Origin: Chloroflexota bacterium
GTDB taxonomy: Bacteria; Chloroflexota; Anaerolineae; J036; Brachytrichaceae
Length of the DNA: 44,698 nucleotides
Direction: 5' to 3'
Assembly: GCA_021788625.1 (NCBI GenBank)
Contig: JAJYKL010000029.1
Span: 1 to 44,698 of the forward strand
Positions within the stretch are counted from its first letter, which is position 1. Every line of letters starts with the position of its first letter. Of this stretch, positions 18,399 through 25,419 are shown one piece after another. The position numbers were made by a program, and so were the translations under genes. Under the pieces are notes generated by a model, which saw only the letters and a list, made by a program, of their open reading frames with translations, ran no database searches and was not told the origin of the DNA.

Positions 18399-19136
18399 AT
18401 GAACGGCAATGGCATCGGCCTGCTGCAGGAAAGCTCGTTGCACGCGGCGCTGAAAGCCTGGTATGCGCAGCGTGGCGATGAGCTCGAAGTGCGCGTGGAT
18501 GGTTCCATCGTAGATATCGTACGCGGCAAGCTGCTCATCGAAATCCAGACCAGCAACTTCGCGGCTCTTAAGCGTAAGATCGCCAAACTCACCGTGCACC
18601 ACCGCATGCGGCTGGTCTACCCCATTACTCAGGAAAAGTGGATCATTAAGCTCGATGATGGATTACGCACGCAAATCAGCCGGCGTAAGTCTCCTAAACG
18701 GGGGCGTGCAGAAGACGTGTTTACAGAACTGGTAAGCATAGCCTCTTTCGTGTCGCGTCGAAACTTCTCGCTCGAACTTGTCTTCATACGCGAAGAGGAG
18801 TTATGGTCCAGGGCACACCGCAACCATCAGCGGCCGAGTTGGCGTCGTGGCGGTTGGGCACGACACGACCGCCGCCTGCTCGAGGTGCTGGACACGCGTC
18901 TCTTTCAATCACCGGCTGATTATCGCGTCCTGCTTCCTACTACGGATGGTCAAGTCTTCACCAGTAGCGACCTTGCCGCAGCGCGCGGCGTATCACGTTC
19001 CCAGGCCCGGCGCATCACCTACTGCCTGCGGCACATCGGCGTAATCACAGCGCATGGCCAGCGCGGGCGCGAGGTGGCGTACCAGGAATCTCGCCAGCCA
19101 CCTCAACATTCCAGGAAACTAACTAGAAGCGATTGA
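18399..19136 (+). CDS. Unknown protein, nuclease-fold-like N-terminus plus winged helix
   Basis: The 245-residue protein is of a kind I have seen only as uncharacterised. The N-terminal half contains ELEVRVDGSIVDIVRGKLLIE then IQTSNFAALKRKI, with acidic residues spaced before an E-x-Q in a strand, reminiscent of PD-(D/E)XK nuclease cores. A basic patch RRKSPKRGR follows at about 90. The C-terminal third (about 185-235) has a helix-turn-helix: FTSSDLAAARGVSRSQARRI then TYCLRHIGVITAHG, with a probable wing. A DNA-binding or DNA-cleaving role is inferred, not shown. It overlaps the convergent mtlD by 14 bp at its end. A perfect TATAAT box lies 9 bp before its ATG. Confidence 0.6.
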   Translation: MNGNGIGLLQESSLHAALKAWYAQRGDELEVRVDGSIVDIVRGKLLIEIQTSNFAALKRKIAKLTVHHRMRLVYPITQEKWIIKLDDGLRTQISRRKSPKRGRAEDVFTELVSIASFVSRRNFSLELVFIREEELWSRAHRNHQRPSWRRGGWARHDRRLLEVLDTRLFQSPADYRVLLPTTDGQVFTSSDLAAARGVSRSQARRITYCLRHIGVITAHGQRGREVAYQESRQPPQHSRKLTRSD

Positions 19137-20274
19137 TGATCATATCCGTAAGCGGTTCGCCGGCGGACAGTTCGCTGACTTCAGACAGGGTGCGGGCGAT
19201 ACCATAGCCGTGCAATTTGGCTTGCAGGTCATGCGCCAAGGGATCGTTGGGATGATTGAATTTGAGCGCTGCGACGATGCCAGCCACCAGGTTGACCGGT
19301 TGCACGCCTTCGGCCAGAGCGTTCAGTGCAGCGCCCACCAGGCGGTCCGTTCGGCCAAGCTTGCGAATCGGGTCCCGGCCCAGCCGTAAGATTGTATCGC
19401 CCAGCACCCGGTTCTCAAAGCGATGCAGCAGGTCATCGATGTTGGCCGGCAGCGCTCCCGTGGGCGGGTGATATTTACGTAGCAGGGTGAGTGCCGATTC
19501 CTCCATGGCACCACGCACCTGAAAGTAGATCTCCTCATCAGCCAGTGCTTTATAACCGTATTCGTAATTGGCCAGGTAACCGAGGTAGGCCAGGACTGCG
19601 TGGCCCGCGTTATGGATATACAACTTGCGTTCGGTATAAAACGAAAATGGCGCATAGGGTGTCATACCTACGATTTGCGGTGGATCGCCAATAAACGCTG
19701 CCTGGTCAACTGGTAACTCCTTGTAAGGCTCCACCACGATCAGGCTGGGATCCTGGGAGCGCATTTCCGGCGTAGGCGGGGGTACCATTCGCGCGATCAC
19801 CGTATCCACAAAACCAACATGCGCCTGCATGAAAACAGCTAACTCGGGCGGCAGCTGATCTTTCACCATATCGCGCACGATGCCGGCCGCACCCTTCAAA
19901 TTCTCACAAATGATGAAGTGCAGCGGTGCTGTGTTGTTTTCCTGTGCGCGTCGCCGAATGCCGGCTGCGATGTTCGGTGCCACATACTTGAGCACATTGG
20001 CGCCTACCGCCGTGGCGCCGATTTCTGCCCGGCTGACGACCGTTGCCACCTGCTCGGTGTCGTTCGCATTGATGGCATTCACCGGACCCACAGCAACCTC
20101 TTCAGTCTGGTCATTAGTCACCAGACGGATGACGTACTGGCCACGACGATTGATCGCATCCAATAAAGGTTGATCCACGTCGACAAACGTCACGTGGTAA
20201 CCTGATTCGCTATAGAGCTGGCCGATGAATCCGCGCCCAATATTGCCTGCGCCGAAAATAACTGCCTGCCTCAT
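19123..20274 (-). CDS. mtlD: Mannitol-1-phosphate 5-dehydrogenase
   Basis: The 383-residue length fits the family. The N-terminal NAD-binding motif is AVIFGAGNIGRGFIGQLY; the segment FIICENLKGAA and the following helices match the polyol-type long-chain dehydrogenase core, and LYIHNAGHAVLAYLGYL matches the conserved region around the catalytic residues. It interconverts D-mannitol 1-phosphate and D-fructose 6-phosphate with NAD. The ATG at 20274 has GGGAG six bases upstream. No mannitol PTS gene is nearby, so either the phosphosugar comes from another kinase or mannitol is made as an osmolyte. It is divergent from the lyxose-isomerase/PfkB pair, which also handles fructose-like sugars in some bacteria. 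Confidence 0.93.
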   Translation of the reverse strand: MRQAVIFGAGNIGRGFIGQLYSESGYHVTFVDVDQPLLDAINRRGQYVIRLVTNDQTEEVAVGPVNAINANDTEQVATVVSRAEIGATAVGANVLKYVAPNIAAGIRRRAQENNTAPLHFIICENLKGAAGIVRDMVKDQLPPELAVFMQAHVGFVDTVIARMVPPPTPEMRSQDPSLIVVEPYKELPVDQAAFIGDPPQIVGMTPYAPFSFYTERKLYIHNAGHAVLAYLGYLANYEYGYKALADEEIYFQVRGAMEESALTLLRKYHPPTGALPANIDDLLHRFENRVLGDTILRLGRDPIRKLGRTDRLVGAALNALAEGVQPVNLVAGIVAALKFNHPNDPLAHDLQAKLHGYGIARTLSEVSELSAGEPLTDMIINRF

Positions 20275-20504
20275 CCGTGTCTCCCAATGTAATGTCGTGC
20301 CTATTTAACGCCAATAATGCGCACGATGCAAGATGAGCGTTTTCAATTCCCAGCTTCTCTGAAGCGTGCCGGTGCTGGCATGGTTTGCCGTGCAGGCGAC
20401 TATGTGGCAAAATCCATAAGGCGATGTACGCCACGTTCAAGACGATATCAACCGGCATGCAGGAGTGAACCCCTTGCTCAACACACATGCCAGGAAGGAG
20501 CAGG

Positions 20505-21197
20505 ATGAAAAGATCAGAGGTAAACCGGATCATGCGCGATGCGGTTACGTTTGCGCACGAGCACCACTTCCACTTGCCCCCCTTCGCTTTTTGGACTCCC
20601 CAGGAATGGGCCACCAAAGGTGAGGAGGCACGCGAGATTGTCGATCACATGTTGGGTTGGGACATCACAGATTTTGGTTCCGGCAATTACGCCCGAACGG
20701 GACTGTTCATTTTCACCATCCGTAACGGCACAATGGACGCGTTGCGCAAGGGCAGGGGAAAAGTATATGCGGAGAAACTGCTTATCTCCGATGTGGATCA
20801 GGTCACCCCCATGCACTTCCATTGGAGTAAAACCGAAGACATCATCAATAGGGGTGGTGGGAAGCTGGTTATCCAGCTTTACAATTCCACAAAGGATGAG
20901 GGGTTGGATCCAGGTGAGGTATCTGTCAGCATCGATGGCGTCCGGCGCACTGTGAAGGCAGGCGACACGGTGGTTCTGGAGCCGGGCGAAAGCATCTCGA
21001 TCACGAGCGGTCTGTATCACAAGTTCTGGGGCGAAGACAGTCGCGTACTGGTAGGCGAAGTGTCCAGTGTAAATGACGACAATGTGGACAACCGTTTCTA
21101 CGAGCCAGTCGGCCGGTTCCCCGAAATTGAGGAAGACGAACCACCCCTTTACCCTCTCGTGAAGGACTACCCGAAGTTCTATCATCCCGCAAAGTGA
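20505..21197 (+). CDS. D-lyxose isomerase-like cupin sugar isomerase
   Basis: The protein is about 230 residues from the ATG at 20505, behind the strong site AGGAAGGAGCAGG; the frame is open from 20487. The cupin core shows metal ligands in TPMHFHWSKTEDIINRGGG and a later His in SGLYHKFWGE. The length and these motifs match D-lyxose isomerases (Mn-dependent; D-lyxose to D-xylulose, often also D-mannose to D-fructose). The PfkB kinase begins 66 bp downstream and probably phosphorylates the ketose product. Sugar preference cannot be read from sequence. Confidence 0.85.
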   Translation: MKRSEVNRIMRDAVTFAHEHHFHLPPFAFWTPQEWATKGEEAREIVDHMLGWDITDFGSGNYARTGLFIFTIRNGTMDALRKGRGKVYAEKLLISDVDQVTPMHFHWSKTEDIINRGGGKLVIQLYNSTKDEGLDPGEVSVSIDGVRRTVKAGDTVVLEPGESISITSGLYHKFWGEDSRVLVGEVSSVNDDNVDNRFYEPVGRFPEIEEDEPPLYPLVKDYPKFYHPAK

Positions 21198-21263
21198 GAA
21201 CCTGGAATAAATATGACCCGCACGGGATGGGCTGACCGCAACACCTCGACGGAGTAAAGCATC

Positions 21264-22451
21264 ATGCCAGAAAAGTACGCAGCCGTTGTCGCCGGGCACC
21301 TGTGCCTCGACGTGATCCCCGACCTGAGTCGCAGTAGCAAGGAACAGTTTGAACGTATGTTCCTGCCGGGTCGTCTGATCGATGTCGGGCCCGTGGCGTT
21401 TTCCACTGGCGGGGCTGTGTCGAATACAGGGTTGGCGCTCCACAAGCTGGGCATCAACACGGCTTTGATGGGCAAAGTGGGGGAAGACATATTCGGCCAG
21501 GCTGTCCAGCAGATTGTGGCTTCCTATGGACAGCACCTCAAGGATGGCATGATCGTCGATCCACAGGTTGCCACTTCGTACACGGTCATCATCAACCCAC
21601 CAGGCGTTGATCGCATCTTCCTGCACTGCCCAGGCGCCAACGATACATTTACCGCCAAAGATGTGCGTTACGACATACTCAACGACGTGCGATTGTTTCA
21701 CTTTGGCTATCCACCCCTCATGCGGCGTATGTATGAAGATGATGGTGTCGCGTTGACCGACATCTTCCGCCAGGCAAAGCAGCGCGGTACCACAACCTCG
21801 TTGGATATGGCTTTGCCTGACATAAACTCACCTGCCGGGCGTGCCAATTGGCCTGCCATCATCCATTCGGCGTTGCCGTTTGTAGATGTATTCCTGCCCA
21901 GTATCGAAGAGATTCTCTACATGGTACGCCGTACGGTGTATGATGACCTGCTCGGGCAGGCTGGGGGTGGGAGCATCCTGCCTCTGATCACCCCTGCCCT
22001 GCTATCCGATCTCAGCCGAGAGCTGATTGACCTGGGTGTCAAGATTGTTGGCTTTAAAATGGGCGACCGTGGACTTTACGTGCGCACAGCGGGTCGCAAC
22101 GCCCTGCTGCGAATGGGCCGCGCCCAGCCGTCGGAAGTGTCGGCGTGGAGCGATCGTGAACTGTGGGCGCCTTGCTTTAAGGTAGCGGTAGCCGGCACAG
22201 CCGGCTCGGGAGATTGCACCATCGCCGGGTTCTTAAGCGCACTCTTGCGCAATATGAGCGTGGAAGAAGCTGCCACCGCGGCTGTAGCCGTCGGCGCGTG
22301 TAACGTGGAGCGTACCGACACGCTCAGCGGCGTGCGTCCGTGGGATGAGACGATGCTGCGTGTGGCTTCGGGTTGGGTGCATCTGGAGTTGCATCTAGAG
22401 CAACCTGGCTGGCGATTCGACCCAACCCAATCACTTTGGATTTCCAGATAA
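21264..22451 (+). CDS. PfkB/ribokinase-family carbohydrate kinase
   Basis: The 395-residue protein is longer than the usual 300-330. It begins with the family strand and HLCLDVIPDL, has the substrate region FSTGGAVSNTGLALHKLG (PfkB signature 1) and the anion-hole/catalytic loop GTAGSGDCTIAGFL (signature 2, catalytic Asp). An insert of about 40 residues lies around 225-260 (IEEILYMVRRTVYDDLLG). CGGAG stands upstream of the ATG. It is placed 66 bp after the lyxose-isomerase-like gene and 20 bp before MoxR, suggesting one transcript. The substrate is probably a ketose such as xylulose or fructose, inferred from the neighbour. Confidence 0.9.
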   Translation: MPEKYAAVVAGHLCLDVIPDLSRSSKEQFERMFLPGRLIDVGPVAFSTGGAVSNTGLALHKLGINTALMGKVGEDIFGQAVQQIVASYGQHLKDGMIVDPQVATSYTVIINPPGVDRIFLHCPGANDTFTAKDVRYDILNDVRLFHFGYPPLMRRMYEDDGVALTDIFRQAKQRGTTTSLDMALPDINSPAGRANWPAIIHSALPFVDVFLPSIEEILYMVRRTVYDDLLGQAGGGSILPLITPALLSDLSRELIDLGVKIVGFKMGDRGLYVRTAGRNALLRMGRAQPSEVSAWSDRELWAPCFKVAVAGTAGSGDCTIAGFLSALLRNMSVEEAATAAVAVGACNVERTDTLSGVRPWDETMLRVASGWVHLELHLEQPGWRFDPTQSLWISR

Positions 22452-22471
22452 CTATGGGGCATGATACATAG

Positions 22472-23425
22472 ATGACCGAGTCAACAGTACAGTCGTTCAC
22501 CGGTGCCGTTATTGATAATGTTGAGCGCGTGATCGTCGGTAAGCGCAGGACGATTGAGTTGCTCATGGTGGCGTTGCTCTGCCAGGGGCATGTGTTGATT
22601 GAGGACGTGCCGGGTGTTGGCAAAACGATGCTGGCGCGCTCCATCGCCATCAGCCTGGGTGGCATCTTCAAACGGCTGCAATGCACACCCGACCTCCTGC
22701 CCAATGACGTCACGGGCGTAAACATCTTTAACCAGCAGACGAGTCAGTTCGAGTTCCGCCCAGGGCCGATCTTCGTAAATGTGCTCCTGGCTGACGAGAT
22801 TAACCGTGCCACACCACGCACGCAGTCAGCTTTACTGGAAGCCATGTCTGAAGCGCAGGTGAGTGTGGATGGAGTCAGTCGCACTTTACCCGAGCCCTTT
22901 CTGGTGCTGGCTACACAAAACCCAATAGAGTACGAAGGTACATTTCCACTTCCCGAGGCCCAGTTGGACCGCTTTCTGATGCGGCTGTCGGTAGGCTATC
23001 CGTCTCCAGCTGATGAGCTCATACTGATGACCAATCTACGTCGCGAACACCCCATTTCCCATTTACAGCAGGTGGCTGATGTTAATCAGTTGCCGGCACT
23101 GCAAAGTCAGGTATGGGAGGTGCACGTGGATCAGTCGCTGCAGGAATACATCGTGCAACTCGTAACCGCAACCCGTTCGAATCCCGATCTGGCTCTGGGT
23201 GCCAGTCCGCGTGCCAGCCTGGCGCTTTACAAGACGGCGCAGGCTTTCGCCGCCATTAACGGCCGTGACCACGTGTTGCCTGATGACATAAAGTATCTGG
23301 TGCCCTACACCATGGCGCATCGGTTGATCATAAAACCAGAAGCAGAGCTACGTAACCGTACCTCCAAAGGCATTCTGGATGACATCCTGGCTAACACTCC
23401 ACTCGATATCGGAAAACTGGCTTGA
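22472..23425 (+). CDS. MoxR-family AAA+ ATPase
   Basis: The 317-residue protein has Walker A DVPGVGKTMLARS near residue 48, the MoxR-type GVNIFN segment, Walker B VLLADEINRATPRTQSALLEAM, sensor 1 ATQNPIEYEGTFPLPEAQLDRF and the C-terminal AAA lid with ASPRAS sensor 2. MoxR ATPases act as chaperones that insert cofactors or activate membrane/metal proteins, usually with DUF58 and von Willebrand A partners encoded next to them. Here no such partner follows; the next gene is a convergent DUF1003 protein. It starts 20 bp after the PfkB stop. Confidence 0.94.
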   Translation: MTESTVQSFTGAVIDNVERVIVGKRRTIELLMVALLCQGHVLIEDVPGVGKTMLARSIAISLGGIFKRLQCTPDLLPNDVTGVNIFNQQTSQFEFRPGPIFVNVLLADEINRATPRTQSALLEAMSEAQVSVDGVSRTLPEPFLVLATQNPIEYEGTFPLPEAQLDRFLMRLSVGYPSPADELILMTNLRREHPISHLQQVADVNQLPALQSQVWEVHVDQSLQEYIVQLVTATRSNPDLALGASPRASLALYKTAQAFAAINGRDHVLPDDIKYLVPYTMAHRLIIKPEAELRNRTSKGILDDILANTPLDIGKLA

Positions 23426-23501
23426 ATTACACAAATCCCACTGGCCTGGTAAGGGTATAACGGACTAGATTTAGGCATAATGCCAGGCTGTAGTCTTGCT
23501 C

Positions 23502-24089
23502 TTATGCTCCTGCAGGTCTGGCAGCACCAAATGATGGCCCGTTGGCGGTAGTATCTGTCGGTTGCGACATCGGGTGCTCAGGTACACTGGTCGCCAGCGT
23601 CTTGAACTCCTCTTCCAGTTCCACTTGACTCACACCCAGCTTCTTAACCAGGCTGATCAGCACCACGTTTTGATATTCAAGGTGGCGCAAAATGGTTTCA
23701 ATCTCGCGTTCGGAGGAGACGCTGAGCTCATACTCACTCTGGGCGCGGATCTCGCTATGTCGTTCCTGCAAATTCTGTGCAACCATGATGAGCGGCATCA
23801 GGTGCAACTGGATCAGGTTCGAGATGAATAACCAGAATACAAAGCCCATGGGCGGGTCGAATCGGAGTCGCGGGGGTGCCAGGAAATTCCAACCTAGCCA
23901 GAGGAGCGTCCAGACCATGATGATAAGGAAAAACCCCATGGTCCCAACATGGTTGGTGACGAAAACCGCAACTCGCTCAAGCCGGCTCATGCGATCCTGA
24001 TATTCAGCATTTGCATTCCGAACAGGCTTACGCTGGTGGAGCAGTTCTGCCAGTGGTAAAGGTAAGTGGACTTTTGTTGCCGTTGTCAT
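23502..24089 (-). CDS. DUF1003 membrane protein
   Basis: The protein is about 195 residues from the ATG at 24089 (MTTATKVHLPLPLAELL); the frame also opens at 24125, and neither start has a ribosome site. The DUF1003 core is clear: two transmembrane helices, GTMGFFLIIMVWTLLWLGWN and VFWLFISNLIQLHLMPLIM, separated by LRFDPPMG, followed by MVAQNLQERHSEIRAQSEYE and a coiled-coil tail. A charged N-terminal cytoplasmic piece precedes it. The biochemical role of DUF1003 is unknown. It is convergent with MoxR. Confidence 0.88.
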   Translation of the reverse strand: MTTATKVHLPLPLAELLHQRKPVRNANAEYQDRMSRLERVAVFVTNHVGTMGFFLIIMVWTLLWLGWNFLAPPRLRFDPPMGFVFWLFISNLIQLHLMPLIMVAQNLQERHSEIRAQSEYELSVSSEREIETILRHLEYQNVVLISLVKKLGVSQVELEEEFKTLATSVPEHPMSQPTDTTANGPSFGAARPAGA

Positions 24090-24454
24090 AGCTTGAAAGT
24101 GTACCCGCAGTGCCCATAAGCTCAAAATACGAACCCGCTCTCAGCACGTAATAATCACGTAAACGATTACTCAGGTAGCGTTTGTAGTTGGCGATAAATT
24201 CAAAAAATTGACACCCGAACTCTTGGAGTGGCCATATCCCATCCCGCACAGGATGGTAGGCCGGGCAACGTTGTGGCTAATAAACTGCCTCTTCACAGGT
24301 GATCGCCTGCGCGAAACTTGCGGGTTCGCGTCATGGTCTCAGGGAGCGTCATCCTTACCGTCAGGATCCTGGAGGCATCATGAGCATGGCCGTTGTAGGA
24401 TGGTCCGGTTGACTGTGTTCAGCTTACAATCGCATAAAAAAGGGCAGGTGTTTT
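24090..24454. other. Intergenic region before the UroD-like gene
   Basis: This 365-bp divergent region should carry promoters for both neighbours. A possible weak rightward promoter is TTGACT (24409-24414) with CATAAA (24433-24438), spacer 18 bp. I see no operator palindrome or structured RNA, and no gene-like frame. Confidence 0.35.
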
Positions 24455-25372
24455 ATGAACAAAATCGAACGCGTACTCGCTGCGTTGGCCGGGGCTGAGG
24501 TGGACCGCGTCCCCGCTGGCTTCTGGTTTCACTTCCCGCCAGGGCAAAAGCACGGTGATGCGTCTGTTAAGGCTCACCTGGATTACTATCATGCATCGGG
24601 GGTGGATTTCCTGAAGGTAATGAACGAGCACCCCTACCAGGCTAATGTCGCCATCGAATCACCGGCAGATTGGCTTCGCGTACGCCCGGCACCGTTGAGC
24701 TCCTCTTTCTTCCAGCAACAACTGGATGAGGTGAAGCGCCTGGTAGACACCCTGCGTGGCGAGTGTCTGGTCATTACCACCGTGTTTGGTCCTTTCGCAG
24801 AAGGCAACCACGCCAGCGGTGGAAAGGTGACCGAACACATGAAAGCGAATCCACAGGCGGTGGGTCAGGGCCTTGCGGCGATTGCCGAAAGCCTGGCTCT
24901 ATTCGCAGCAGCGTGCATTGAGGCAGGCGCGGCTGGGATCTACTATTCCGCGCAGGGTGGTGAAGAAGATCGCTTCGGCGAGGATACCTTCCTGCATCAT
25001 CTCAAGCCTGCCGACCTGACGGTGCTAAATGCCGTTCGGGGTCATGGTGAGTTCAACCTGCTCCACATCTGTGGTGATCGCATGCGTCTGCCTCTATATG
25101 CCGACTATCCCAGCCACGCTGTGAACTGGGCAGCGACCAAACACAATTTGAGCCTGAAGCAGGGGTATAGCCTCTTCCGGCGAACAGTTATAGGTGGCAT
25201 GGGCGACCGCGGTGTCATCGTGGATGGCTCACCCGAGCAGATCGGCCAGGCCGTGCGCCACATCATTGAGGACTTCGGCAGGCGCTCTCTGATGATAGGC
25301 GCCGATTGCACTGTTCCAACCGATATCGATCTCTCGCACATTCGCGCCGCGGTGGAAGCTACAAAAGCGTAG
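24455..25372 (+). CDS. Uroporphyrinogen decarboxylase-family (UroD-like) protein
   Basis: The 305-residue TIM-barrel protein begins MNKIERVLAALAGAEVDRVP (the typical UroD-family opening), with FLKVMNEH, GPFAEGN and LLHICGDRM in barrel strands and a C-terminal DRGVIVDGSP...LMIGADCTVPTDID. True HemE enzymes have an N-terminal FRQAGRY-type motif, which is not present. It is therefore more likely one of the divergent UroD-like proteins, some of which are corrinoid methyltransferases; no zinc-ligand cluster or corrinoid partner is obvious. A long hairpin follows the stop. Its substrate is not predictable from context. Confidence 0.8.
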   Translation: MNKIERVLAALAGAEVDRVPAGFWFHFPPGQKHGDASVKAHLDYYHASGVDFLKVMNEHPYQANVAIESPADWLRVRPAPLSSSFFQQQLDEVKRLVDTLRGECLVITTVFGPFAEGNHASGGKVTEHMKANPQAVGQGLAAIAESLALFAAACIEAGAAGIYYSAQGGEEDRFGEDTFLHHLKPADLTVLNAVRGHGEFNLLHICGDRMRLPLYADYPSHAVNWAATKHNLSLKQGYSLFRRTVIGGMGDRGVIVDGSPEQIGQAVRHIIEDFGRRSLMIGADCTVPTDIDLSHIRAAVEATKA

Positions 25373-25376
25373 CATA

Positions 25377-25413
25377 GGAGATGTCAGACTTCTTAAAGAA
25401 GTCTGACATCTCC
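25377..25413. terminator. Bidirectional hairpin between convergent genes
   Basis: A perfect 18-bp inverted repeat, GGAGATGTCAGACTTCTT (25377-25394) and its reverse complement (25396-25413), has one central base; allowing a loop leaves about 15 bp of stem. It starts 4 bp after the UroD-like stop and ends 6 bp before the stop of the convergent penicillin-binding protein gene. No strong T tract follows in either direction, so it may work as a terminator, a 3'-end stabiliser, or be a dispersed palindromic repeat. Confidence 0.75.
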
Positions 25414-25419
25414 ATTGCT

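Noticed and set aside
20514..21701. Long open frame (395 codons) on the minus strand opposite the lyxose-isomerase-like gene and the start of the PfkB gene.
   Set aside because: Its translation has no family motifs, is rich in unusual residues, and the plus strand encodes two clear enzymes with ribosome sites; it is a shadow of GC-biased third positions.
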